64,000 nucleotides of DNA, from assembly GCA_964571235.1 (NCBI GenBank), contig CAZNAI010000003.1, positions 620,001-684,000 on the forward strand, read 5' to 3'. This DNA comes from JACRAV01 sp964571235 (GTDB taxonomy: Bacteria > Zixibacteria > MSB-5A5 > GN15 > FEB-12). How positions within the stretch are numbered: the first letter of the stretch is position 1; the number at the start of each line of letters is the position of its first letter. The notes below the pieces were generated by a model, which made no database searches, was not told where the DNA came from, and worked only from the letters and a program-made list of their open reading frames with translations. Below are positions 27,457-36,544 of this stretch, in pieces. Made by a program: the position numbers and the translations under genes.

Positions 27457-28398
27457 CTACCCTTTTGCACTTATCGGCGACGAGTCTTTTCGACCCACGA
27501 TAGTAAGTGCAATGCCGCCGATCACAATAATTGTGGCAACTAATAGTCGTGCAGTTAGAACTTCATTTAGAAACAGGACACCGCCTAAGGCGGTGAGCGC
27601 GGGTACGGCCAGTTGTGTCACCGATGCCTCGGTAGCGGTAATCCGCTGAAGTGTCATATACCAAAGGACATACCCCAGTCCCGAAGCCAGTGCGCCGGAT
27701 ACTACGGCCAACAGGATGCCATAGGCGTTGGCGTGGAAATGTCCGCTCCAGAACATTTTCCAGGCGATAATCACAATGAGCACCGCCACACCGGGCAGAC
27801 CGAATATGAAACTGCGGGCGGTCGCAACAACCGGATCAGGCCTGTTCGTCGCCAGTAGCGAATAGACTCCCCACGACACTCCCGCTATCGTCATTAGCAG
27901 TGCACCCAAAAGTGAAGGTGCAGACAGGTTAGACGAGAGCAGATAGTACAGCCCGCCCAGCGCCGCCAATCCACCCAGCCACTGGAACGGGGAGACAGTG
28001 TCTTTTCGGAAAACTGCCCCGACAATCATACAGAGGTGCACCGAGGCGAACAAAATCAGTGCGCCGGTTGAGGCTGTCAGATCAATGTATGCCAGCGAAA
28101 AACAGAGCGCATATACAAAGAGCGCCAGTACCGGCCAGAGGTATGATTTTTCAAACGACACCTGACCTGATTTATCCAACGACGGCGCCAATTCTGTCCC
28201 CGATTGACGGAGCAGCACCACCATCAACCACAGCACAGCGGCGCCGGAAACAAGTCGAATGGATGTAAACTCAAGTGCGCCGATGGAACCGGTTTTCAGC
28301 GCGAGTCGGCACAAGATGGAATTTGCGGCGAATGCACAAAGTGTAGCGACGGTAAGAATCGATGTGAATGTAATACTCGGACGGTTTCCGGTTGCCAT
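27457..28398 (-). CDS. DMT-superfamily (EamA) transporter
   Basis: Inner-membrane permease with about ten hydrophobic segments in two repeated EamA halves (for example AANSILCRLALKTGS in the first and TEASVTQLAVPALTALGGVLFLNE in the second). The substrate is unknown; relatives export amino acids or metabolites. The start is set at ATG 28398 (MATGNRPS), preceded by GGGGACC; an upstream ATG at 28479 would add 27 poorly conserved residues. It forms an operon with the DHFR-family gene. Confidence 0.87.
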   Translation of the reverse strand: MATGNRPSITFTSILTVATLCAFAANSILCRLALKTGSIGALEFTSIRLVSGAAVLWLMVVLLRQSGTELAPSLDKSGQVSFEKSYLWPVLALFVYALCFSLAYIDLTASTGALILFASVHLCMIVGAVFRKDTVSPFQWLGGLAALGGLYYLLSSNLSAPSLLGALLMTIAGVSWGVYSLLATNRPDPVVATARSFIFGLPGVAVLIVIIAWKMFWSGHFHANAYGILLAVVSGALASGLGYVLWYMTLQRITATEASVTQLAVPALTALGGVLFLNEVLTARLLVATIIVIGGIALTIVGRKDSSPISAKG

Positions 28399-28527
28399 GC
28401 CATGGTCCCCAAAATAATAGGACAATATGGGTGTCTTTAGGCTGTTATGGCAAGAGATAAGTTGCAACCATCGGGCCACTGACGACTCTCTGTGTGAAAA
28501 TCCAGGGATAGGGAATTCAGGCGTGGG

Positions 28528-28935
28528 CTACAAGAATTTTAGCACCGTCGCGCCGATCTGATCGCGGATGCGCCGAAATTCGGCGAGGATTTCTTCCTCG
28601 TCGCCGCTCGCCGAGGCAGGATCATCAAACGGCCAGTGAAGGCGCTTACCTTCGCCGGGGAAAACCGGGCAATTGGCGGCGGCATTGTCGCACACGGTGA
28701 TCAGGTAGTCAAACTTCTGCGACCGGTATTCATCTATGTTGTTTGAAGTCTGCGTTGAAATGTCAATCCCGACTTCTGCCATCACTTTGATCGCCGTCGG
28801 ATGAACTCCCTTGGGTGAAAGTCCCGCAGAGAGAACGTCGATCCGAGCTCCGCCAAGGTGACGGAAGAATCCTTCAGCCATTTGCGAACGGCACGAATTT
28901 CCGGTACAAAGGACCAGGATGCGAAGTTTGCTCAT
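28528..28935 (-). CDS. arsC: Arsenate reductase, thioredoxin-coupled (LMW-phosphatase type)
   Basis: Reduces arsenate to arsenite so that it can be exported. The P-loop CTGNSCRS provides the first redox Cys and phosphate-like binding, and the two further Cys of this class are in VCDNAAANC. It is 135 aa from ATG 28935; a GTG at 28944 would overlap arsR by 8 nt. It is the last gene of acr3-arsR-arsC, all on the minus strand. Confidence 0.95.
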   Translation of the reverse strand: MSKLRILVLCTGNSCRSQMAEGFFRHLGGARIDVLSAGLSPKGVHPTAIKVMAEVGIDISTQTSNNIDEYRSQKFDYLITVCDNAAANCPVFPGEGKRLHWPFDDPASASGDEEEILAEFRRIRDQIGATVLKFL

Positions 28936-28936
28936 G

Positions 28937-29266
28937 CTAATCACACTTCTTTCGTGTTAAGTAGGACTGAAGGAGCGCCCTGTCTGAAGAGTATGGCTCG
29001 ATGGCATGTAGTTGTTTTGCGATAGGGCCAGCAATCTCCACGACAAACTGGTCGTCGCTCAGTTTGTAGTGAATCCACTTGCCCGCCCGTCGGTCGCTCA
29101 CGATTCCGGCCGATTTGAGCTTGGCCATGTGCCGTGAAATTGTCGGTTGCGGAAGTTTCAACACTTCGGTCAGGTCACAGACACAGAGTTCGCCCCTTAA
29201 TAGTAGCACGGCAATGCGTAGGCGAGTAGAATCAGCCAAGGCCTTGAGCTGGTCGTGCGGTTTCAT
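28937..29266 (-). CDS. arsR: ArsR/SmtB-family arsenite-responsive repressor
   Basis: 109-aa winged-helix repressor. The arsenite-sensing motif ELCVCDL is intact in the recognition region, followed by the DNA-binding helix [18 protein letters not shown] and wing [12 protein letters not shown]. It should release DNA when As(III) binds the vicinal Cys. Its start overlaps the acr3 stop by 4 nt. The probable operator is the palindrome at 30341-30366. Confidence 0.95.
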   Translation of the reverse strand: MKPHDQLKALADSTRLRIAVLLLRGELCVCDLTEVLKLPQPTISRHMAKLKSAGIVSDRRAGKWIHYKLSDDQFVVEIAGPIAKQLHAIEPYSSDRALLQSYLTRKKCD

Positions 29267-30321
29267 GTTGCCACCGTGCGGTTAGGTACAGCGAAGTACT
29301 TTTTCTGAAAGAAAAGCGCCACGTTGACCAACGCCACCAACACGGGAACTTCGACCAACGGACCAATCACCGCGGCAAATGCGGCACCGGAGTTGATCCC
29401 GAAGACGGCCACCGCTACCGCAATCGCCAGTTCAAAGTTGTTGCTGGAGGCGGTGAATGACAAGGTGGCGGTTTTCGAGTAGTCAGCACCGACTTTGTGA
29501 CCCAGCCAGAACGAAACCAGAAACATGACAACGAAGTAGATGAGTAGCGGCAGGGCGATTCTGAGAACATCGAGCGGGATCTGTACGATCAAATCCCCCT
29601 TTAAGCTGAACATGATGACAATTGTAAACAACAGCGCGATGAGAGTGACCGGAGAGATCTTCGGAATGAACTTCTTTTCGTACCAGTCCCGCCCTTTGGT
29701 CTTAAGCGCCACCAGGCGAGTTAGCATACCGGCAATAAACGGGATACCAAGATAGACAAAAACCGATTTGGCGATTTGTCCCATGCTGATATCCACCGCC
29801 GATCCTTTCAGTCCGAAGATGGGCGGTAGAATGGTAATGAATATCCAGGCATAGACACTGTAGAAGAGAACCTGAAAGATCGAGTTGAATGCCACCAACC
29901 CGGCGGCATATTCCGTGTCACCCCTGGCAAGTTCGTTCCAGACGATCACCATTGCGATACACCGCGCCAGTCCAATCATAATCAGCCCGACCATATACTC
30001 CGGATATCCCGACAGAAAGGTAATCGCGAGCACAAACATGAGAATCGGGCCAATCACCCAGTTTTGTAAGAGTGACAACCCAAGTATTTTGGTGTTGCGG
30101 AAGACATCGCCAAGCTCTTCGTATTTCACTTTGGCAAGCGGGGGGTACATCATGAGGATGAGGCCGACCGCGATCGGAACATTGGTCGTGCCCACCTGAA
30201 ACGTATTGAGAAACGGCACAATCTGCGGCACGAGGTATCCGAGCGCCACGCCGGCCGCCATTCCAAGGAAAATCCAGAGAGTCAGGTAGCGATCGAGAAA
30301 CGAAAGACCCGATTTGTTCAC
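29263..30321 (-). CDS. acr3: Arsenite efflux permease, ACR3 family
   Basis: Exports As(III) across the inner membrane using the proton gradient. It is 352 aa with ten hydrophobic segments and the conserved TM4 Cys in [21 protein letters not shown] plus the TM9-region [17 protein letters not shown] and [10 protein letters not shown], diagnostic of ACR3 and not of ArsB. The start is GTG 30321 with GAGGTG about 6 nt upstream. It is first in the operon, so efflux, sensing and reduction are co-regulated. Confidence 0.95.
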   Translation of the reverse strand: MNKSGLSFLDRYLTLWIFLGMAAGVALGYLVPQIVPFLNTFQVGTTNVPIAVGLILMMYPPLAKVKYEELGDVFRNTKILGLSLLQNWVIGPILMFVLAITFLSGYPEYMVGLIMIGLARCIAMVIVWNELARGDTEYAAGLVAFNSIFQVLFYSVYAWIFITILPPIFGLKGSAVDISMGQIAKSVFVYLGIPFIAGMLTRLVALKTKGRDWYEKKFIPKISPVTLIALLFTIVIMFSLKGDLIVQIPLDVLRIALPLLIYFVVMFLVSFWLGHKVGADYSKTATLSFTASSNNFELAIAVAVAVFGINSGAAFAAVIGPLVEVPVLVALVNVALFFQKKYFAVPNRTVAT

Positions 30322-30340
30322 TTCGACACCTCTTCGCAGT

Positions 30341-30386
30341 TATATATGCACATATGCGAATATATATGAAAGCCGTTAACTGTCAA
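30341..30386 (-). promoter_or_regulatory. ars promoter with overlapping ArsR operator
   Basis: On the minus strand TTGACA (30381-30386), 16-nt spacer, TATATT (30359-30364). A 26-bp imperfect palindrome centred on CATATG (30341-30366, arms TATATATGCAC/GCGAATATATA) covers the -10 box, as expected for an ArsR operator. Confidence 0.7.
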
Positions 30387-30532
30387 GTAGTTATTGCGGC
30401 GAATCTAAGTCAATTTGAGATTTCGGAGATTTATCCCAGTTTTGGAACTTAACCTGCCGATTCTGAGTTTAATGGAGTACATCAGTCCGGATTCAGAAGC
30501 AAACACGTGGTGGTCGGACGGTGGGAATGAAG

Positions 30533-30560
30533 TTGACCAGAAATCAAAAAATAGTATACT
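30533..30560 (+). promoter_or_regulatory. Strong promoter for the HMA-domain protein
   Basis: TTGACC (30533-30538), 16-nt spacer, TATACT (30555-30560). The leader is about 43 nt, with AAGGAG before the ATG at 30610. Confidence 0.65.
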
Positions 30561-30609
30561 GAACAAGTTAACCAAGCGACGATCAAATCCTCGGAAGGAG
30601 CAAGCAGAC

Positions 30610-31248
30610 ATGCGTAAAGCAACTATCTTGATTTTGACAGCGTTGGCGTTTGGCGCCTTCGCTCTGTCACCGGTATTCGCCTGTGACAAAGACAAAGCGT
30701 CGGCGTCAACCGGCGAAGTAAAAGCCCAGATGGTGGGTGACAAGGCCTCGTGCGGCGCGAAAGCCGAAGGCGCCTCAGCCCAATTGACCGGCGACAAAGC
30801 GGCCTGCGCCGCGGCGTGCAAGAGCATGTCTCCGGCCGAGTGTGCCGCCATGTGCGGCTCGATGTCCGCTGAAGCGCTGGGCAAGCATCTCGGATACGAC
30901 GGCAAGGTTCAGCTCGTGAATATGTCGGTCAAAGGGATGACCTGCGGCGGTTGCGAAACCTCCTTGCGGGCCTCGCTTGAGAAGATGGACGGCGTCGTGA
31001 AAGTCTGTGCCATTTCCTATAAGGACAATGTTGCGCTGGTAGCTATCGATCCGGCCAAGGTGAAGAGCGAAGCTCTTACCACATTGGTGACCAACAAAGG
31101 GTACACCGCCGAGATTATTCCGGCCGTAGCCACAACTGGCACCCAGACGACCGATGCTCACAAGGGTTGCACCGCTGAGCAGAAGGCCGCTTGCGAAGCC
31201 AAGAAGGCCGCCGAGACCAAGGAAGCCTCGGACAAACAGCCCCACTAA
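30610..31248 (+). CDS. Secreted Cys-rich protein with a heavy-metal-associated (HMA) domain
   Basis: 212 aa. A signal peptide ends near SPVFACDKD. Residues about 25-90 are Cys/Ala/Lys-rich with regularly spaced Cys (ASCGAKAEG, AACAAACKSM, AECAAMCGSM). Residues about 98-165 are a classical HMA fold with the metal site GMTCGGC and the closing LVTNKGYTAEI. The tail is Lys/Ala-rich with two more Cys. By analogy with MerP, a periplasmic thiophilic-metal binder is likely. The start at ATG 30610 is chosen for its AAGGAG and the signal peptide. It is divergent from the arsenic operon and ends at a strong terminator. Confidence 0.88.
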   Translation: MRKATILILTALAFGAFALSPVFACDKDKASASTGEVKAQMVGDKASCGAKAEGASAQLTGDKAACAAACKSMSPAECAAMCGSMSAEALGKHLGYDGKVQLVNMSVKGMTCGGCETSLRASLEKMDGVVKVCAISYKDNVALVAIDPAKVKSEALTTLVTNKGYTAEIIPAVATTGTQTTDAHKGCTAEQKAACEAKKAAETKEASDKQPH

Positions 31249-31268
31249 TACGGAATCAGCTTTTGTTA

Positions 31269-31300
31269 GCGGGACACAGCAATGTGTCCCGTTTTTTTTT
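31269..31300 (+). terminator. Rho-independent terminator after the HMA gene
   Basis: A 9-bp perfect stem CGGGACACA/TGTGTCCCG with a GCAA tetraloop (31270-31291), followed by nine T. Confidence 0.93.
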
Positions 31301-31400
31301 GCCCCAAATCGGTCGTTTTGCACGCACCAAACGTTCTCTATATTAGAGATGATGTCGCCAATGTTGCCAGCCTGCCATTCGAAAGCACACATTAGTGGAA

Positions 31401-31485
31401 CGTTATTGCGAGCGCCAATCCGGCCCGATAACACAACACTCGAAAAAACGTCATTGCGAGCGACGCCTCGTCGCGAAGCAATCTC
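31401..31485 (+). repeat. Full and partial copies of the TTGCGAG...GCAATCTC element
   Basis: Partial copy CGTTATTGCGAGCG at 31401 and full copy at 31449-31485 starting CGTCATTGCGAGCG and ending GCGAAGCAATCTC, the same family as 3854 and 11967. Confidence 0.7.
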
Positions 31486-31504
31486 GCCTCGTATTCGTTC
31501 GATT

Positions 31505-32464
31505 ATGGGAGTCCTCTCGCTTCCATTTTTCTTTATCCTGGCAATAGCGATCCCCGCCCACGCCGCCAAATACGCCGGCGATCCGTTTTCACTGGGTGTC
31601 GGAGGACGCTCGCTCGGTCTCGGTGGCGCGACAGTCGCAGGGCCGTTTGATGCCTCCGCGCCGTATTGGAATCCAGCCGGCATGCTCTCACTCGATGGAC
31701 AGTATGTCCTGGCGATGCACGCCGAGACATTCGGCTCGCTCCTCAATCACGACTTTGTTTCCTACGTCGATGCCAATCCGCACGACAGCTCGCTGGTCCG
31801 CGCCTGGGGAGTCTATCTGTATTATCTGGGCGGAGGCGGTATCAAGATCACGCAACTCGATCAGTACAACCGACCGTATGTGGTCAAAGAGGAATCGCAC
31901 GGCGACTATCTTCTTGCGGGGTCAGTGGCAGGTCGATTGAGCGAAAAAGCAGATTTCGGCCTCTCTGGAAAGATCATCTATCGTGATATTGGAACCGAAA
32001 CTGGCATCGGGTTGACAATCGACGCCGGCGGTATCTACCGAATACACCCCAAAGCAACTCTCGGGTTGATGGTCAATGATATCACCACCGGGTTCATTCG
32101 ATATTCGGGCAAGACCTTTGGCGCCGGCGGTAATACCGAGTCAATCTATCCCACCGTGCGGCCGTCGATCATGATTCATCACCAGTACCACGATTTTACC
32201 GGACGCCTGTTGTTTACCGGCGATGCAAAGTTTGAATCACTAAAGCAATCGGCGCAATTGTGGGTCGGGTCGTTGTCGATGGACACTCACTACGGATTTG
32301 AAATCAACTGGCGCGAAATGGCCTTTGGCCGGGTCGGCTTTGACATCGGCCGGCTGACTCTCGGCGCCGGCGCGGCAGTTCGAAATTTCACTCTCGATCT
32401 GGCCTACTTGCACGACGCTGATTTCGACGCCACTTTTCGTGTTAGCGGCGGATATCGCTGGTAA
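31505..32464 (+). CDS. PorV/PorQ-like outer-membrane beta-barrel protein
   Basis: 319 aa from ATG 31505 (MGVLSLPFFFILAIAIPAHAA signal peptide region). The frame is open far upstream but runs through the terminator and repeats, so the earlier starts are rejected. After the signal come FSLGVGGRSLGLGGATVAG and ASAPYWNPAGM, the hallmark N-terminus of UPF0164/PorV-PorQ family barrels in FCB bacteria, then many alternating strands ending in an aromatic residue (GGYRW). PorV relatives serve type IX secretion, but no other Por genes are in the window, so the role is open. Confidence 0.85.
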   Translation: MGVLSLPFFFILAIAIPAHAAKYAGDPFSLGVGGRSLGLGGATVAGPFDASAPYWNPAGMLSLDGQYVLAMHAETFGSLLNHDFVSYVDANPHDSSLVRAWGVYLYYLGGGGIKITQLDQYNRPYVVKEESHGDYLLAGSVAGRLSEKADFGLSGKIIYRDIGTETGIGLTIDAGGIYRIHPKATLGLMVNDITTGFIRYSGKTFGAGGNTESIYPTVRPSIMIHHQYHDFTGRLLFTGDAKFESLKQSAQLWVGSLSMDTHYGFEINWREMAFGRVGFDIGRLTLGAGAAVRNFTLDLAYLHDADFDATFRVSGGYRW

Positions 32465-32492
32465 AATCCGGAGATCGGAAGAAATAGACTCT

Positions 32493-32864
32493 ATGAATGA
32501 CTACTCCAAGTACAACATCAAACTCGAAATCCTCCACGGCCATCAGGAACTGATCAACATTCCGAAAATTGTCGCGGGGATAACCGAAAAGTGGTCTAAC
32601 CGGACGCTCACCAGAGTCAATGACAGTGTGGTTCGGCTGGCGGTGATCGAAGGTGAGTTCCATTGGCACAAGCACGACAATGACGACGAGTACTTCATGG
32701 TTCTGGAAGGCCGACTGTTTATCGATCTTGAAAGCCGTACGATTGAACTTGGGCCGCTTGAGGGAGTCACGATTTCCAGAGGCGTTATGCACCGCCCGTG
32801 CGCCCCACAGAAGACGGTCGTGCTACTCGTAGAAACCGCCGAAATCGTTCCGACCGGCGACTGA
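32493..32864 (+). CDS. Cupin-domain protein
   Basis: 123 aa from ATG 32493 (MNDYSKYN); an upstream in-frame start would overlap the preceding gene. A single cupin barrel with the metal motif HWHKHDNDDEYFMVLEG (two His, Glu) and the second motif ISRGVMHRP (His). Small stand-alone cupins of this type are often called mannose-6-phosphate-isomerase-like; the substrate is unknown. It is 28 nt after the PorV-like gene on the same strand. Confidence 0.88.
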   Translation: MNDYSKYNIKLEILHGHQELINIPKIVAGITEKWSNRTLTRVNDSVVRLAVIEGEFHWHKHDNDDEYFMVLEGRLFIDLESRTIELGPLEGVTISRGVMHRPCAPQKTVVLLVETAEIVPTGD

Positions 32865-32877
32865 GAGTGTTGTCCGT

Positions 32878-33981
32878 TCAGTTCTCTTCCAAATCATCCC
32901 CTATTTCGTTTTTGAACTGCTTGATCAATCGCGGTGGGATCGAGTAGAGCACATACGCTCGAAACAGATAATCGCGCACCGGATCGCCACCAGCCAGAAC
33001 CGTTCGATACGAGGCCAGATCAAGGGTATTCCGAATCGAATCGGGGGAAGTGATGCCATTGTCGTACGCCGTTTTGGCTTGTGTCCATATTGTGGCAAAG
33101 AGATCGCGCACTGTGCGCAGGTAACTTGTATCGCGCATGATATCGCCATGGCCGGGGCAAATGACTTTCGGATGCAAGGCCAGCATCGTGTCAAGCTGAG
33201 TTACCCACTCATCGAAGAAGCTTCCAAACGTATATGGCATCGGCGAAACCAGTATATCCCCAGTGATCAAAATGCTGTCGGCCGGAAGCCACACATAGGC
33301 GTCGCCCGGTGTATTCGCTCTGCAATCATGGCGGATTTGAATTTCAGTATTCCCCATATGTATGGTCAATTGTTTGTCAAAAGTAAGATTGGGGATGAGC
33401 GCCGTATCGCGGCGAACATCGGCGTCATATTTCTTCAGCAGGGCAAGTAGTTTAAGGGCGAGCAGGCTGTCGGTCGCATTGAGGGCGCGGCCGCTGGGAC
33501 TCTTGCCACCGGCCAACATCTTGTTGTAGTCATCAATGTACTTTTGGTACTCTCCGTTGCGGGCTTCGTTCACCCACCCAGTCATACGTCGCGACAGAAT
33601 TTCACGGGTCTTGGTATGCGAGATGATCTGAATATCCGGGAATTCCCGTTTGTATACGAAGTTGCCGGTGTTGTGGTCGCCGTGCCAATGGGTATTCAGC
33701 AGATATTTAACCGGCTTGTCGGTCAGTTTGCGAATTTCGGCGATATTGGCCTCGGCGATAATCGGCGGCTGGTGCGAGTCGACGACGAAGACGCCGTCGT
33801 CGGTCAGAATAACAAACGAGTTGCCGTCGACCCAGTTGAGTGTCGGATCGGATCCGATGAAAGCGTAGACGTGGTCGTTGATTCGCTCCATCCGGAAGTG
33901 CTCCATCTGCTGGGCCACTACTGGTTGGGTGGCGGCGAGCGCTATGAGTATGAGCACTGCTGTTCGAATCGGATGTTTCAT
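32878..33981 (-). CDS. Secreted metallo-beta-lactamase-fold hydrolase
   Basis: 367 aa with a signal peptide (residues 1-24, ending PVVAQQ). The zinc motif is THWHGDHNTG, with later ligands in the region of DCRANTPGDAYVW and CPGHGDIM. It belongs to the glyoxalase-II/B3-lactamase-like group often annotated as MBL-fold hydrolase or quinoprotein relay-type. The substrate cannot be told. It is periplasmic and convergent with the cupin gene, with 13 nt between the stops. Confidence 0.9.
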   Translation of the reverse strand: MKHPIRTAVLILIALAATQPVVAQQMEHFRMERINDHVYAFIGSDPTLNWVDGNSFVILTDDGVFVVDSHQPPIIAEANIAEIRKLTDKPVKYLLNTHWHGDHNTGNFVYKREFPDIQIISHTKTREILSRRMTGWVNEARNGEYQKYIDDYNKMLAGGKSPSGRALNATDSLLALKLLALLKKYDADVRRDTALIPNLTFDKQLTIHMGNTEIQIRHDCRANTPGDAYVWLPADSILITGDILVSPMPYTFGSFFDEWVTQLDTMLALHPKVICPGHGDIMRDTSYLRTVRDLFATIWTQAKTAYDNGITSPDSIRNTLDLASYRTVLAGGDPVRDYLFRAYVLYSIPPRLIKQFKNEIGDDLEEN

Positions 33982-34100
33982 TTGGTGGTCCTCCCGAGTA
34001 TTTTCCTACAAAGACGGACAAAGGCGGTGTTTGTTGCAAGGCGGCCGGCGTTTGTCAATTGCGCGAGTGGCTTAGCCGCTGTAATTTCCAGTTCAACCCA

Positions 34101-34619
34101 ATGAACTTGCTTTCCCACAGACTGACTTTGGTTATGACAGCGGCGATTTCTCTTTTCCTGGCAACAGGGTGTAACCATCGAGAGAAATCCGGCGCGTTGC
34201 CTGACCCGAAATGGGAAGAGGCACATTTCAAAGCCCAGGAAGTGATCGAACTTATCAACGTACGTCGCCAGGCCACCGACCGGAGTTACTATTATCCGCG
34301 CGAGGTAGCCGATCTGGACAGCGACGGCAACTACGAAGTGATAGTCGGATGGCATCCGCAAGGCGGCCCGGACGGAACAGATCTTTTGTGGCGAGTGATC
34401 GGCGATACGATGGTCATGAGTCCGGACTCAGCGCTATTGTGGCACGACGGTGTGCAGATGCACTTAGATTCGAATTCGCTGAATGTCAAATATCCTCTTT
34501 GGTTGCCCACGGATTCGACCTGTTGCCCCAGCAAGGAAGTACACGAGAAGTACAGAGTCTCCGGTGACAGAGTAGTTGTGCTATCACAAGACACACTCTC
34601 GAAAACGACCTCGCAATAA
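34101..34619 (+). CDS. Lipoprotein of unknown function
   Basis: 172 aa from ATG 34101. The signal ends in the lipobox LFLATGC. The mature part contains EVADLDSDGNYEVIVGW, which resembles a single FG-GAP-like Ca-binding strand-loop, and a CC pair near the C-terminus (DSTCCPSKEV). There is no known family. It is divergent from the MBL gene and followed by a GC-rich hairpin. Confidence 0.75.
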   Translation: MNLLSHRLTLVMTAAISLFLATGCNHREKSGALPDPKWEEAHFKAQEVIELINVRRQATDRSYYYPREVADLDSDGNYEVIVGWHPQGGPDGTDLLWRVIGDTMVMSPDSALLWHDGVQMHLDSNSLNVKYPLWLPTDSTCCPSKEVHEKYRVSGDRVVVLSQDTLSKTTSQ

Positions 34620-34624
34620 TCACC

Positions 34625-34650
34625 AGCCGCCCCGGAGGCGGGGCGGCTTT
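34625..34650. terminator. GC-rich hairpin, probable bidirectional terminator
   Basis: AGCCGCCCC/GGGGCGGCT (9 bp, loop GGAGGC) followed by TTT, between two convergent genes. The T-tract is short. Confidence 0.6.
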
Positions 34651-34675
34651 CCCTGAGGTGCTATTTCTCTAATCG

Positions 34676-35041
34676 TTAGAGTGCAGTCTTCGATGCCGAG
34701 GACGGCTGTGCGCACGACCGTGGGCATTTCGACATGTCGCAGTCGCCGCATGGACCTCCCTTGCAATCGGAAGGATCGCACGGCACACAGACTTTGCCGT
34801 TGCACTGCGCTATCGTAGTGCTCTTTCCGGTCTGAACCGACACTGCTTTGGCGCTGGCAGTACGGGTGGTAGCAGTGGTTGCCGTGGCAGAGGTCGCCGA
34901 GGTCTTGCCGGCGTCGGCCGACACTTTGCAAGCGGTTGTCGACGACACACAGCACTGGCCGCCGGCAAATGCAGAGCCGGCAAAGGCGATCGCGACTACA
35001 AACGCGACCACCACAAATAGGGGCAAAGCAAATTTCTTCAT
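34676..35041 (-). CDS. Small secreted Cys-rich protein
   Basis: 121 aa with a clear signal peptide (residues 1-26, FALPLFVVVAFVVAIAFAGSAFA). The mature protein has 12 Cys: a CC pair near the N-terminus, a Thr/Ala/Ser-rich linker, then a dense C-terminal cluster (CNGKVCVPCDPSDCKGG, CGDCDMSKCPRSC). It resembles metal-binding or disulfide-rich mini-proteins, not an enzyme. The ribosome site AGGAG precedes the ATG. It lies 73 nt downstream of another Cys-rich gene on the same strand, so the two probably form a unit. Confidence 0.75.
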   Translation of the reverse strand: MKKFALPLFVVVAFVVAIAFAGSAFAGGQCCVSSTTACKVSADAGKTSATSATATTATTRTASAKAVSVQTGKSTTIAQCNGKVCVPCDPSDCKGGPCGDCDMSKCPRSCAQPSSASKTAL

Positions 35042-35114
35042 ACTGTTCTCCTAAAGAGTTTTCAAATTTGAGTTTACGTAACCTGGCCGCTGATCAAGGC
35101 GGCAAAGCCGATTC

Positions 35115-35600
35115 TCAAATCCGAAGAACAGTAATCGCGATGAGCGGATGCACCCCCCAGGGGGGATCGGGATTGGTTGCTATGAATTGTTGAGGATCTT
35201 CTGGGAGCTGAGTGAATCGATCGGTCGAGGTCAAGTTTGCGACCGAATGATTTGGTGCCAGATTCAATCGAGTCTGAGTCTCGCCCCAGAACGGATGAAC
35301 TAAAATACAGCAGGGAAGATTTTGCGACTGCTTCTCACAGATGAACTGAAAGCAGACAGGGCGGGTGTCGGTGACACCGCAATCGGTGGAGCCGGTGCAG
35401 GATTTTCTGCAGTCGGAATTAGAATCTGTGCACGGTCTGTCCGACCCGCAGGTAGTAACACAATCCACCGGATATTCCGAGCATGAAGCGGCCATCGTTT
35501 CCAGGCACATCGCTCGGTTAATCACCCAGTATTCAGAGTTGTTCTGCTGGGCGACGACAAATGCCAGGATCAGGCCGATGATTGCAATTGAACGGGTCAC
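35115..35600 (-). CDS. Secreted Cys-rich protein, heavy-metal-locus type (tentative)
   Basis: 161 aa. The GTG at 35600 is chosen because GGGAGAGG lies 5 nt upstream and the product then begins with a signal peptide (SIAIIGLILAFVVA). The open frame continues upstream on the minus strand, but that part is an antisense shadow of uppP. The mature half has about 12 Cys (CSEYPVDCVTTCG, CTDSNSDCRKSCTG, LPCC). The C-terminus ends DPPWGVHPLIAITVLRI, an ending I associate with short secreted proteins next to metal-efflux genes in FCB bacteria; that link is from memory and needs a search. Confidence 0.6.
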   Translation of the reverse strand: MTRSIAIIGLILAFVVAQQNNSEYWVINRAMCLETMAASCSEYPVDCVTTCGSDRPCTDSNSDCRKSCTGSTDCGVTDTRPVCFQFICEKQSQNLPCCILVHPFWGETQTRLNLAPNHSVANLTSTDRFTQLPEDPQQFIATNPDPPWGVHPLIAITVLRI

Positions 35601-35674
35601 GAATCCTCTCCCTATCTGGTGCTTGTACGCAGGATGACCGACGGAGTTCCCGTGGCTATTTCGAATCTTCAACT

Positions 35675-35702
35675 TTGACTTTGCGGCCATATCCCGCAAT
35701 CT
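35675..35702 (+). promoter_or_regulatory. Promoter for uppP with very short leader
   Basis: TTGACT (35675-35680), 16-nt spacer, CAATCT (35697-35702), 7 nt, ATG at 35710. There is no ribosome site. Confidence 0.5.
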
Positions 35703-35709
35703 TGGCGCG

Positions 35710-36534
35710 ATGGATATTCTCCTATTTACTAAAGCTCTCATCATGGGAATTGTCGAGGGGCTGACGGAATTCTTGCCAATCTCGTCGACCGGGCATTTGA
35801 TCATCACCGGCGACCTCTTGAATTTTCTTGAGCGCGAGCAACGCGATCTGTTCGAGATATTCATCCAGCTTGGCGCAATTCTCGCGGTTTGCTGGGAGTA
35901 TCGCCGGAAACTAATCCACGCGGTCGCGGCGGTGGCGAGCGAAGAGAAGTCGCGGCAATTCTGGCTTAATCTGATCATCGCGTTCATTCCGGCGGCACTC
36001 TTGGGATTACTGTTTTCCAAAGCGATCAAGGCATACCTATTCTCTCCAGTGCCGGTGGCGGCGGCGTTTATTGTTGGCGGGCTGGCGATCTTGTGGGCGG
36101 AACGCCGCAAGCACACGGTGACTGTGGCCGAGGTCGACGCGATGGGGTGGCGCTCTGCGCTCAAGATCGGGTTGGCGCAGTGCTTCGCGCTAATACCGGG
36201 AACTTCGCGCTCGGGAGCAACGATCATCGGCGGACTTCTCTTCGGGCTCTCGCGCCAAGCGGCAACCGAGTTTTCGTTCTTCTTGGCTATCCCGACACTA
36301 ACAGCGGCGGCGCTTTATGATCTTTACAAGCATCATGAACTTTTAACCGCCGACCTTTCGAGTCTGTTGGCCGTCGGGTTTGTCGCGTCGTTCGTCTTTG
36401 CGCTACTGGCGGTGCGCGGGCTGGTTCGATATATCTCAAAGCACGACTTTGTCGTCTTTGCCTGGTACCGGATTGCGTTCGGGGTGGTCGTACTATTGAC
36501 CGCGTATTTGGGTTGGGTGAAGTGGGCTGAGTGA
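35710..36534 (+). CDS. uppP: Undecaprenyl-diphosphatase (BacA/UppP)
   Basis: Integral membrane enzyme that recycles the undecaprenyl carrier for peptidoglycan and other envelope glycans; overexpression gives bacitracin tolerance. Both signature motifs are intact: [14 protein letters not shown] (residues 16-29) and PGTSRSG in the second half, with about eight membrane segments. It is 274 aa, normal length. It has its own near-leaderless promoter and a REP hairpin just after the stop. Confidence 0.97.
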   Translation: MDILLFTKALIMGIVEGLTEFLPISSTGHLIITGDLLNFLEREQRDLFEIFIQLGAILAVCWEYRRKLIHAVAAVASEEKSRQFWLNLIIAFIPAALLGLLFSKAIKAYLFSPVPVAAAFIVGGLAILWAERRKHTVTVAEVDAMGWRSALKIGLAQCFALIPGTSRSGATIIGGLLFGLSRQAATEFSFFLAIPTLTAAALYDLYKHHELLTADLSSLLAVGFVASFVFALLAVRGLVRYISKHDFVVFAWYRIAFGVVVLLTAYLGWVKWAE

Positions 36535-36544
36535 GCAATTAGCG

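Noticed and set aside
31154..31504. N-terminal extension of the PorV-like gene
   Set aside because: It would run through the end of the HMA gene, a strong terminator and dispersed repeats; the signal peptide starts at 31505.
35601..36227. Upstream part of a 370-codon minus-strand frame over uppP
   Set aside because: It is antisense to the clearly real uppP; only the part below GTG 35600, with its own ribosome site and signal peptide, is kept.
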